42,290 nt of DNA, taken from assembly GCA_903893785.1 (NCBI GenBank), contig CAITNQ010000527.1, forward strand, positions 1 through 42,290, written 5' to 3'. This stretch comes from an uncultured Gemmatimonadota bacterium (lineage in GTDB: Bacteria > Latescibacterota > UBA2968 > UBA8231). Of the stretch, positions 1-7,115 are shown in pieces. Made by a program: the position numbers and the translations under genes. Under the pieces are notes generated by a model. It was given only the letters and a program-made list of their open reading frames with translations, was not told where the DNA came from and searched no databases. The first letter of the stretch is position 1. Every line of letters starts with the position of its first letter.

Positions 1-309
1 CACCTGAGGCCGCACCGCGGTATCCTGGTACGCGACCTGGGTGGGATCGGCAAGAACAGCCAAGGTCACCTCGTCCATGCCCTTGGCCTTACGGACGACG
101 CGGTACTCCCCGAACGGCTGCGAACCCGAATAGGCCGTCCACTCAAGGTCCACCCGGCCGGTCAGAGTGTCCACGTTGACCGAGGTGATGGACACGGCAG
201 GCGTCAGCGCCGCGTCCATAGGATTGTTCCGCTCGTGGTCATGGCAGGCCACGAGCGCCACCAGCCAACACATTGGCCACAGACTCAGGCTGGCCCACAA
301 CCGCCGCAT
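1..309 (-). CDS. Fn3-domain lipoprotein, N-terminal part (runs off window)
   Basis: The frame is open from an ATG at 309 to the window edge, giving the first 103 residues. It starts with MRR and a hydrophobic stretch ending in the lipobox L19-V-A-C22, so a lipid-anchored envelope protein is likely. Residues 35-100 read like a fibronectin type III strand pattern (VDLEWTAYSG, then FGEYRVVRK), as in many surface proteins of FCB-type bacteria. The Shine-Dalgarno sequence is weak (GAGG about 9 nt upstream). The C-terminal portion and its function lie outside the window. It is the last minus-strand gene downstream of a spacer of about 770 bp, so it may have its own promoter. Lipoprotein status is fairly secure; no enzymatic role can be assigned. 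Confidence 0.7.
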   Translation of the reverse strand, partial: MRRLWASLSLWPMCWLVALVACHDHERNNPMDAALTPAVSITSVNVDTLTGRVDLEWTAYSGSQPFGEYRVVRKAKGMDEVTLAVLADPTQVAYQDTAVRPQV

Positions 310-389
310 ACGCAGGACCCTCGCGGTGCGCCGGGCGCGGTCTGCAGTGGCGCCATTGCCGCCGGACCGCTCGCCCACCTGTCCATATT

Positions 390-740
390 CTACGATCGCG
401 CCGGCCGAGATGGGAGGAAATCGCGCCGGCCCTCGAGCCGCGCGACCGCGGCTATTGCCCACCCCAGGCGCCGGGCCGGGGAGCGACCGAGCCGCCCAAG
501 AGTGCGGACCGCCAGACCCAATGCAAGCAGCGTGCCACGCTGGACGAGCGGACCAGGCTGACCGTCGCCGGCGGCCGCATCGGCTTGGGCATCCAGCTTC
601 CCGGACCGCGACAGCAGGTCGTCCGGAGAGCTGGACCGAAGCAGGGCCCCAGGCGGCGACGCGGGCGGCGGGTTCAGAGGGCTGACGGTGAGGTCGGTGC
701 CCGCGCGCAGCCGCGCGACGGGATCGGGAGCGTAACCCAT
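390..740 (-). CDS. Doubtful small hypothetical protein
   Basis: This is a 116-residue frame starting with ATG at 740. The first two-thirds use codons ending mostly in G or C, as the real genes here do. The protein is Pro/Ala/Arg rich with one moderately hydrophobic stretch (LLALGLAVRTLG) near residue 72, which might be a membrane-associated helix. There is no recognisable Shine-Dalgarno sequence before the ATG, no family is recognised, and the frame continues upstream to 857 without a better start. It lies upstream of the lipoprotein gene on the same strand. It could equally be a chance open frame in GC-rich DNA. Confidence 0.25.
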   Translation of the reverse strand: MGYAPDPVARLRAGTDLTVSPLNPPPASPPGALLRSSSPDDLLSRSGKLDAQADAAAGDGQPGPLVQRGTLLALGLAVRTLGRLGRSPARRLGWAIAAVARLEGRRDFLPSRPARS

Positions 741-788
741 GGATGGTGAGCTGGCTGACCGCGCCGGGCGTGCGACGCGCCCGGCAGC

Positions 789-1006
789 GTGACCACGCGG
801 ACGGTGGCCGTGGCATCCGCGCCGCGGGCGTGGCGTACGCGAGGGTGCCGTCGGCACACCAGTGAGGCTGAGGCGGACGCGGTGACGCGGCCGGCCGCGT
901 CACCACGCCGACGACGGCCGTGGTCGCCGCGCCGGAACCGTGGCGCGCACGAACGTGGCGCCCGGCCAAGGGTGCCGTCAGCGCACCGGCGAGGCCAAGG
1001 CGCGCG
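789..1006. repeat. Imperfect ~100-bp tandem duplication
   Basis: Two copies are visible. Copy A (789-879) begins GTGACCACGCGGACGG and continues with GGCCGTGG, CCGCGCCG, GGGTGCCGTC and GAGGC blocks. Copy B (899-1006) begins GTCACCACGCCGACGA and repeats the same blocks in the same order, with an insertion of about 17 bases before GGGTGCCGTC. The copies have drifted by scattered substitutions. No coding frame is shared, so this looks like a decayed non-coding duplication. Confidence 0.55.
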
Positions 1007-1082
1007 GGCGCCCCGGGGACTGCGTCAAGGGCTCAGAAAACTGGCCGAGGATCCCGTCGCCCGGTGGCCAGGACCGGTGGCT

Positions 1083-3983
1083 TCAAAACCACGTGCGGGC
1101 CAGGAAACGCGCATACCCCTGCGCTTCGCGCGTCTTCCAGCCGGCTTCCAGGCCGTACTCAAGCGGCAGCAGCCCCATGAAAGAAGCCCGGTCAGTCAGC
1201 GTCCCCCCCACGGTGCAGCGCGCTCGGCGGGCCCAATCGGCCGGGTCCAGGCGGCCTCGCCAACCGGCGCCCCAGTCGGCAAAAAGCGAACCCTTCAGCA
1301 GGTAGCTGTGGTACAGCAGCAGGCCATAGCCCACGTCAGTGTACCGCATGGGGAAGTGGTACTCAGCGCGCAGCACCAAGTTGCGGCGCAGGTCGAGGTC
1401 GCCGGCCGGATCGTCCTGGTCGTACCCGCGCGGTATGCTACCGGTTTTGTCGTGGTACAACTGCCCCCCTTGGAGCTGGCAGGTGGCCTGCAGGGCGAGG
1501 CCCTGATGGCGGAATGCTCCCGGCACGTACTGGGTGGCCGACAGCACCAGGTCATGGCCCGGCAGGTCGCCGCCCAATGAAGCCAACCGCTGCTCGTGCT
1601 CCACACGCAACTCCTGCCCCCAACCTGGCACCAGATCGCGCGGCGTGGCGTCGGTAGAACGGGCCAGCTGCAGCGCCCCGAACACGGCCAACGACTGGTC
1701 CTGCGCCGGGGTCACGACGACCGCCGGGTCCAGGGACGAGTAACGACGCAGGCGCACGCCGGCGCGCACGGCCGAACGGATGCTGCTGGGGACCACCTGG
1801 TGCAGAGCGGCCAGGCCTACGCCGATCTCGCCACCCCGCTCGCGGTACTGGTACCGGCGGCCCGGATCGAGGGTGCTGCCGCTGCGGGCCTGGTCATAGG
1901 CGCGGGCGAACACCACCGGCCACCCTAGGTGGTCGGACACCGTGGCGTCGTAATCGAGATGCTGCGCGCGGGTGTCGTAGGCCACTACCGCGCTGTACGC
2001 CCGCCGACCGATGGGATCCGCACCGGCCAGCGCGACGCCGACGGCTTCAGTGACGCTGTCGCGGCTGTACCACGGCACATGGATGAACGGTTTGTACGCC
2101 TCCCAGGGAATGCCGGGCCGGCCCTGGAAGCGGACATCAGGCTGCAGTCGTGCCAGATCGGGAGGCGGCAGCGGCCCGGCGGGCTCAACGGCAACGGCCT
2201 TCCCCTGCTCGGGCGCGAAGGGCAGCACGCAGACCTGCTCCAGGCCGCGCTCCAGGCTCGTGAACGACAGGACGCGGCCGTCGGGCGAGACGCGCGGCGA
2301 TGCGGCCGCGTACGGCACCGAGGTAACCTGCCAGAGCCGGCGACGCTGCAGGTCCCAGGCATGGATGTTCCACACGCCGCTGCGACTGGAAGCGAACACC
2401 AGCCAGCGCCCGTCCGGCGAGAACGCTGGATCATTGTCTTCGGCCACGTCCGCGGCAAACAGCAGTTCCATGGCGCCGTTGGCGGGATCCACCAGCACGA
2501 TGTCCGCCTTCGGCCCGCTCTTGGCCACCGCGGCGATGCGCCGACCATCCGGCGACCAGCAAGGCGCATCGAAATAGACGCCAGGCAGGCTGACCAGCGA
2601 CCGCGGGTTCTGACCGTCGGCATCGAGGAGCACGAGTCCGGTCCACATGCCTTCACGCCGCGTTGCCACCACGGTGCGGCCGTCAGGCGATGCATCGGCA
2701 CGAAAGAGATGCTGCCCGCGGGTCAAACGCTGCCGCTGGCGGGTGGCGGGATCGAACAGCACCAGATCGGTGGTGGCCAGCAAATCCGGACTCAATGGGT
2801 GCGGGTACACCTCACACAACAGGAACCGACCGTCGGGCAACCGGCGGCCGGAAACGGGGGCCATACGGCCGGTTCGGACTTCCGGGTGCCGGGCCCCGGT
2901 GGCCGGATCGACCTCGACCAGCGCCGTCGGCCGGCTGTACCCGGCCCGCACTCCCACCAGGGTGCCGCGCTCGGTCCAGAAGGCATCCCCAAAAGCGTCC
3001 AGCGGCGCCGCCATCACCGCCTTGCCAGCCGGCAATCCCTCGGCCTGGACGGCCGCCAACGTCTGCTGCGCCCGGGCCTCGAAGTCAGCACGGAACTCGC
3101 TATAGAAACGCCGTGCTGAAACGCCGGTAACGTGCCCGAGCGCCCCGCGCGTGCCGCGCAGGGGGCTGAGGGCCTGATAGCGACTCAGGCGAGCGGCCGC
3201 GTCGGCGCCATAGGTGCGGTTCAGGTACTCGACCATGTGGTAGCCGGCGGCGTAGATGCGGTCGCCCGGAGGCGCGTAGGGCGGCGAGGTGCCGGCAGCG
3301 GACAGACCCCACAGCCCGGATCCGGCGGCGAAGGAGCGCATCTGCCCGCGGAACAGGGCGCATCGGCCGCGGCCACCGTCAGTGAATTGCGTCTCGTTCC
3401 AGGTCGTCACCCCCTCGACCACCCAACCCGGCGAATTGCCGTTAGTGATGGCGAAACCATCGCCGAGCAGCGTGGCCAGGCGGCCATACCACCCCAGACG
3501 GGTGGTGATGTGCGCGTAGTGGGTGTACTCGTGGGTGAACACAATGTCCACCAGGTCAGACCCGGGGCCGAAGCCCCGTACGGTGTACAGTGGTGTTTCG
3601 TACAGCGAGATGCGGTTGGGAAGGACGCTCATGAACCCGTTGAACAGATCGGTCCCCGGGTTGAGCACCACCGGGCAGCGCCGTGGTTTGACGCCCAGGT
3701 ACCCACTGACATCACCATGCACTTCGTCGGTCAGCGACAGCACGCGCTGCGCAAACGATTCGTGGCCGGCCGGGTAGTACAGGGTGAAGTCGCCGCTGCT
3801 GACCGTGCACCAGTGCCATCGTGGATCGTATTGCGCGACGGCCAGCCGGGACCAGGACAAGGCCAACAGCGCACCTGCGGCTAACCATGGGAACAGGCGG
3901 CGCCGGGCACGCCGGCCATGGCCCAGTTCGCGGGGGGCCTGCAGGCCCGCACAGCCTTCCTTCGGTGTTCCCTCAATATTCAT
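1083..3983 (-). CDS. Secreted HExxH metallopeptidase / TolB-type propeller / outer-membrane barrel protein
   Basis: This 966-residue protein starts at ATG 3983 behind AAGGAGA at good spacing. A signal peptide follows an unusually long basic N-region and ends at about A50 (LAVA|QYDP). Residues 60-320 form a peptidase-MA/gluzincin-like domain: HEYTH at 151-155 supplies two zinc ligands and the catalytic Glu, and E190 in the WVVEG motif is the likely third ligand. Roughly residues 325-640 contain WD40-like PD40 repeats with recurrent SPDGR signatures, as in TolB. From about 660 to the end the sequence has alternating beta-strand character and finishes in LARTWF, the terminal Phe expected of Bam-inserted outer-membrane proteins. 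Inference: a cell-surface protease or sensor anchored by a barrel. The domains are individually familiar, but no substrate can be named. Confidence 0.8.
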   Translation of the reverse strand: MNIEGTPKEGCAGLQAPRELGHGRRARRRLFPWLAAGALLALSWSRLAVAQYDPRWHWCTVSSGDFTLYYPAGHESFAQRVLSLTDEVHGDVSGYLGVKPRRCPVVLNPGTDLFNGFMSVLPNRISLYETPLYTVRGFGPGSDLVDIVFTHEYTHYAHITTRLGWYGRLATLLGDGFAITNGNSPGWVVEGVTTWNETQFTDGGRGRCALFRGQMRSFAAGSGLWGLSAAGTSPPYAPPGDRIYAAGYHMVEYLNRTYGADAAARLSRYQALSPLRGTRGALGHVTGVSARRFYSEFRADFEARAQQTLAAVQAEGLPAGKAVMAAPLDAFGDAFWTERGTLVGVRAGYSRPTALVEVDPATGARHPEVRTGRMAPVSGRRLPDGRFLLCEVYPHPLSPDLLATTDLVLFDPATRQRQRLTRGQHLFRADASPDGRTVVATRREGMWTGLVLLDADGQNPRSLVSLPGVYFDAPCWSPDGRRIAAVAKSGPKADIVLVDPANGAMELLFAADVAEDNDPAFSPDGRWLVFASSRSGVWNIHAWDLQRRRLWQVTSVPYAAASPRVSPDGRVLSFTSLERGLEQVCVLPFAPEQGKAVAVEPAGPLPPPDLARLQPDVRFQGRPGIPWEAYKPFIHVPWYSRDSVTEAVGVALAGADPIGRRAYSAVVAYDTRAQHLDYDATVSDHLGWPVVFARAYDQARSGSTLDPGRRYQYRERGGEIGVGLAALHQVVPSSIRSAVRAGVRLRRYSSLDPAVVVTPAQDQSLAVFGALQLARSTDATPRDLVPGWGQELRVEHEQRLASLGGDLPGHDLVLSATQYVPGAFRHQGLALQATCQLQGGQLYHDKTGSIPRGYDQDDPAGDLDLRRNLVLRAEYHFPMRYTDVGYGLLLYHSYLLKGSLFADWGAGWRGRLDPADWARRARCTVGGTLTDRASFMGLLPLEYGLEAGWKTREAQGYARFLARTWF

Positions 3984-4410
3984 CCTGGGTTCTCCTTCCC
4001 GCGTCTATGTTAACGCTTCCGGAGGGCCCAAGCTATCCCTGGGGCAGGGCGAAAGGTTTTCTGGCGGGCGCCGGGCAGGGACCGGTGGAACGGCGGCGCG
4101 AACCGGCAACGGCGGGGGCGAGCGGCCCGCCGCATCGGCAACCGAAAGGCTGGCGCGAACCGGCAACAGCGGGGGCGGGCGGCTCGCCAAATCGGCGACG
4201 GAAAGGCCAGCGCGAACCGGCAACAACAGGGTCGAGCGGCCCGCCGCATCGGTAACCGGAAGGCTGGCGCGAACCAGCAACGGCGCGGGCGGACGGCGAG
4301 GCCAGCGCGATCCGGCCGGGCGCCCGTGCCGCCGCCGCGAACCGCGGCCGTCGGATCCGCAGCCCGACTGCATGGCCACGGCCCGACGGCCCGGTGCGGT
4401 GTGACTCAGC
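3984..4410. other. Repeat-bearing spacer
   Basis: This is a 427-bp gap between the sulfatase-fold gene (stop at 4411) and the metallopeptidase gene (start 3983), both on the minus strand. Most of it is the 57-bp tandem repeat at 4096-4323. The 3984-4010 part supplies the ribosome-binding region of the downstream gene. No convincing gene or intrinsic terminator is visible. Confidence 0.6.
4096..4323. repeat. 57-bp tandem repeat, three full copies plus a decayed fourth
   Basis: Copies begin at 4096, 4153, 4210 and 4267, each opening with GCGCGAACCGGCAAC or a near match and closing with a block like GGAAAGGC(T/C)(G/A). The first three are exactly 57 bp. The fourth keeps the first ~25 bp and then diverges. 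Because 57 is a multiple of three, the region stays open in several frames (a 19-residue RTGN...RPA period on the plus strand), but there is no ribosome-binding site or sensible protein. The period and lack of spacers argue against CRISPR. Confidence 0.75.
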
Positions 4411-5844
4411 TCACAGCTTGTCGCCGCGTTGGGTCTGCTGCTCCTTGAGGTCCTTGTCCGGCTTGTTGGCCGCCTGCAGCTGCTGGGCCGACACCATCGA
4501 GCCGATGTACATCGAGTCGTACGCCTGCTGCGATGAGGTGAACGGACCGCAGCCCTTGCCGTGCCAGTCGAGGTTGGTGTAGATCGGGTTCTGGCGCCCG
4601 GTCTCCTGCTCGCGCCGGGTGATGTGCGCCTGCATGCGGGCTTCAAGGAGTTGGCAAACCTCGGGCTCCTGGGCGGCGATATTGCGGTTCTCTTCGGGAT
4701 CGCGGATCAGGTCGTAGAGCTCGATTTCAGGGAAGAAGTGGAAATCCGGTTCCAGGGCGTGGATGTACTTCCATTGCGGTGTGCGCCAACCGTGTTTGCG
4801 CATCCAAGTGCACTCGGTGATGTAGAACTCCGGTTCAGTGACCCGCGGTTTGCCCTGCATGAGCGGCCTGAGGCTGCGGCCATCGCGCTTGATCGGCGAC
4901 TTGATGCCCATCAGGTCGAGGATCGTGGGGGCGGTGTCCTTCATCTGAGTGGTTTCGCTGAAACGCTTGCCGGCGGGAACCTTGCCGGGCCACACCATGG
5001 CCAGCGGGATCGTCAGCGTGGGGTCGTACATGCTGTGGTGGTCGTAGTAGCAGTGATGGTCGTGCAGGGTCTCGCCGTGGTCGGACGTGAACACCACCAG
5101 GGTGTCCTGCTCCAGTCCGAGCGCCTTGATCTGGGTCAGCATGTTGCCGATGCAGGCGTCCATGTACGCGACGGCACCGTCGTACTGCGCGATCACGTAG
5201 TCCTTGTCCGTGCAGCCCGGGGGCAGCCAGCTGGTGATGTAGTCACGGAACGGTTTGAACTGCTTCATGTCGTCCAGCGAGGTATTGCCGGGGTCGCACT
5301 CATTGCCGTGGTAGAACAGCCGCTCGAAGGGCAACGGCGGCAGGTACGGGGAGTGCGGGTCCATGTGGCGCAGGAAGAGGAAGAAGGGCTTGTCGTCGCC
5401 GGCCAGGCGCGCCAGCTCCGGCATGGCCACGGCATTTAGGTTCTCCGCCTTGGGGCTGCGACCGCCGGTCTGCGCCGGCCCCCACCCCGAGAACTCGATG
5501 TACGTGCCGAAGCCGCGCGACGCCGCGTTGCCGCCGAAGCCGACACAGGTGGTGTTGTACCCACGCGCGCCGAGGGTCTCGGCAAGCGTCTCCAGGTGTG
5601 GCGCCAGGCCGCCCAGGTGACGCAGGGCCACCACGTCCATGCCGAACACATCCATGCCGGTGAACATCGACGTGTAGCCGGGGGTGGTCGGGATGTGGGG
5701 CGAGAAGTGGTTGAGGAACACCGAACCGCCGGCTACGTACCGGTCGATATGCGGCGTGGTCAGCCGCGAATACCCGTACAGGCTCATGTGATCCCGGCGC
5801 AGGCTGTCGATGCCGAACAGGATCAGGTTGGGTTGCTTCGCCAT
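4411..5844 (-). CDS. Sulfatase-fold (alkaline phosphatase superfamily) hydrolase with Thr at the nucleophile position
   Basis: This is a 477-residue cytoplasmic protein starting at ATG 5844 behind AAGGAAG (residues MAKQPNLILFGIDSLRRDH). The longer frame upstream has no ribosome-binding site. The metal-site motifs of the family are present: D13 and D18 in GIDSLRRD, and D255-H256 in SDHGE. At the signature where sulfatases have Cys/Ser-x-Pro-x-Arg, this protein reads T53-T-P-G-Y57 followed by TSMFTG, so both the formylglycine precursor and the usual Arg are absent. Known relatives using a Thr nucleophile are phosphodiesterases, phosphonoacetate hydrolase and phosphopentomutase. Inference: a phosphoester or phosphonate hydrolase, or an atypical sulfatase, that cannot be activated by formylglycine formation. 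There is no signal peptide. The fold is certain; the substrate is unknown. Confidence 0.85.
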   Translation of the reverse strand: MAKQPNLILFGIDSLRRDHMSLYGYSRLTTPHIDRYVAGGSVFLNHFSPHIPTTPGYTSMFTGMDVFGMDVVALRHLGGLAPHLETLAETLGARGYNTTCVGFGGNAASRGFGTYIEFSGWGPAQTGGRSPKAENLNAVAMPELARLAGDDKPFFLFLRHMDPHSPYLPPLPFERLFYHGNECDPGNTSLDDMKQFKPFRDYITSWLPPGCTDKDYVIAQYDGAVAYMDACIGNMLTQIKALGLEQDTLVVFTSDHGETLHDHHCYYDHHSMYDPTLTIPLAMVWPGKVPAGKRFSETTQMKDTAPTILDLMGIKSPIKRDGRSLRPLMQGKPRVTEPEFYITECTWMRKHGWRTPQWKYIHALEPDFHFFPEIELYDLIRDPEENRNIAAQEPEVCQLLEARMQAHITRREQETGRQNPIYTNLDWHGKGCGPFTSSQQAYDSMYIGSMVSAQQLQAANKPDKDLKEQQTQRGDKL

Positions 5845-6921
5845 GACACTTCCTTTCGCGGAGTTGGCGCTGGGTTGGCGGATCCGGATGGCGCCGCGCG
5901 TCAGGGCCGGGGCTTGGTAGCCGGGCCCGGTCGCGGCAGCCTCGGTGTGGCACGCGCACGCCACACCCAGGGCGGAAATTCACGGCGCCCGCGCGCTCGG
6001 CGCAAGGGCGAGGCACCACCGACCCCCGGGACGGCTGGGCCACTGGAGCACCGACGGCGGATCAACGGTCCCGCTCTATTGTCCGCTGAGGGTGCCACAG
6101 CGGCGCCGCCCGAGCCCGGGCCGCCACCAGTTCGTGCAGTCAGAGGAAACCATTGGCCGTTGGCGTGGGTCGGCGCAGACGCGTGGGCCCCGTCGTGGCA
6201 TGCCGTGGAAAGACCGCGGGCTTTGCGTCGGAGCGCCTGCCACACGGGCCAAACCTGAGGGTTGCGCGTCACGGCCCGGAGGTACGGGTCGCCACGCGCC
6301 AAGCCGGACAGGTGCTGCAGGGCATGGACAGCCACCTGGTGGCCGTGCACCCGGGTAGGCAGGGGGACGGGCAGGGTCATCCGAGGTGAGCACGGCGCTG
6401 TCCTGCACACGCGCCGCGTGCGGCGGTGGCGCGGCGTCCGAGACCGCGCCATAGGTGAGCACCAGGCGGGATGCTTCCCAGCGCCACGAGGTGGAATGAC
6501 AGACCGTTCTGCTCGGGCAGAAGGGCGTGGCAAGCTCGAGGGCAGGGCGTCCGGGTCGCAGCCGCCTGACAGCGGCGTCACCAACTCAACCCAGGCGAAA
6601 CCGCTCTGTTCGCGGTCGTAGGTGAAGACCAGCACCTCAACCGTGGCGCTGAGCCCTGTGGTGGACATCGGTACCTGGCCGCAGAGGTGTAAACCGTCCC
6701 CCTTGCCCGGCCGGGAAGATCGGCGTCGCGCGGCTCCAGCGCCAGAGTCGGCGCAGCCAGGTCGCCGCGAGGGCCGGGCCGAACCGGCCCTGGCTCCTAC
6801 GGTGGTGGCCAGGGAGCGCGGTGCGCCTTGCCGGGAGTCCTCCATGGGCCCTGCCGTCGCTTCTCTGGCCGGGTTCACGGACCGCAGGACCCGCCGGAAG
6901 CAGGCCGCATCGGCCATGCCC
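5845..6921. other. Long spacer with a possible decayed gene
   Basis: This gap of more than 1 kb lies between the divergent sulfatase-fold gene and the riboswitch-controlled ATPase. Minus-strand segments around 6210-6669 have gene-like codon use but switch frame at least twice (see the pseudogene entry). The remaining sequence shows no protein worth calling, and 6670-6921 holds nothing recognisable. The sulfatase-fold promoter should lie just above 5844, but no clear -35/-10 pair was found there. Confidence 0.5.
6210..6669 (-). pseudogene. Possible decayed gene with frame switches
   Basis: From an ATG at 6669 the minus strand reads a coherent segment (VEVLVFTYDREQSGFAWVEL) for about 50 codons. 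Coherent reading then continues in another frame (SWRWEASRLVLTYGAVSD, to about 6390) and returns to the first frame from about 6385 to 6210 (VHGHQVAVHALQHLSGLARG). Each segment uses mainly G/C-ending codons; outside them the codon pattern breaks down. This fits a gene disrupted by two small indels, or a sequencing or assembly error in an intact gene. No family is recognised and no signal peptide is visible. Confidence 0.3.
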
Positions 6922-6951
6922 TTGACAGACTGCCGTCCAGCCAGCGTTACT
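6922..6951 (+). promoter_or_regulatory. Probable sigma-70 promoter for the riboswitch leader
   Basis: A perfect TTGACA at 6922-6927 is followed after 18 bp by GTTACT at 6946-6951, a weak -10 with three of six consensus bases. Transcription would start near 6958, a few bases before the aptamer P1 strand, which is where a riboswitch leader should begin. Confidence 0.5.
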
Positions 6952-6960
6952 TGTTGGTAT

Positions 6961-7064
6961 TGTCGGTCGGGGAGTAGCTGCCTGCCACGCGCAGGTTGGT
7001 CAGTCGTCAATACGGAGCGCCACCCCGGTGCTGCTCCCGGCTGGCCGATGCCCACAGCGAGACC
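6961..7064 (+). promoter_or_regulatory. yybP-ykoY (Mn2+) riboswitch aptamer
   Basis: Family hallmarks occur in order. GGGGAGTAGC is at 6969-6978 and AGCGAGACC ends at 7064, with GTCGTCAATACGG at 7003-7015 between them. Pairings found by hand: P1 GGTC 6965-6968 with GACC 7061-7064; a hairpin CCTGC 6981-6985 with GCAGG 6991-6995; an 8-bp helix TTGGTCAG 6996-7003 with CTGGCCGA 7041-7048, including two G-T pairs; and inside it GGAGC 7014-7018 with GCTCC 7033-7037 and CACC 7021-7024 with GGTG 7027-7030. Known biology: this class binds Mn2+ and controls Mn efflux genes, including P-type ATPases. Here it lies directly before such an ATPase. By analogy, metal binding should stabilise P1 and block the terminator, turning the gene on. 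Confidence 0.88.
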
Positions 7065-7099
7065 ACCGCAACGCCACGTTGCGGGGGTCTTTTTTTTTT
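7061..7099 (+). terminator. Riboswitch-controlled intrinsic terminator
   Basis: GACCACCGCAACG (7061-7073) pairs with CGTTGCGGGGGTC (7077-7089) around a CCA loop: twelve Watson-Crick pairs and one A-G mismatch, followed by ten T residues (7090-7099). The GACC strand at 7061-7064 is shared with aptamer helix P1, so the two structures exclude each other. It ends only five bases before the Shine-Dalgarno sequence of the ATPase gene. It is the only strong hairpin-plus-T-run terminator seen in the window. Confidence 0.92.
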
Positions 7100-7115
7100 G
7101 CCCAGGAGGCCGGAA

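Larger units (their letters stand above)
310..1082. other. Long GC-rich spacer with duplicated segment
   Basis: This 773-bp gap lies between two minus-strand genes. It holds an imperfect ~100-bp direct duplication (789-879 and 899-1006) and one doubtful small minus-strand frame at 390-740. Other frames in the interval lack a ribosome-binding site or a coherent protein. No terminator with a T-run is visible after the gene ending at 1083. Confidence 0.5.

Noticed and set aside
4096..4323. CRISPR array or repeat protein
   Set aside because: Units are contiguous with no unique spacers and no cas genes are near. As protein it has no ribosome-binding site or start of its own.
6996..7115. Upstream extension of the ATPase N-terminus
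   Set aside because: The extra 40 residues would be encoded by the aptamer and terminator. GTG 7116 has an excellent Shine-Dalgarno sequence.
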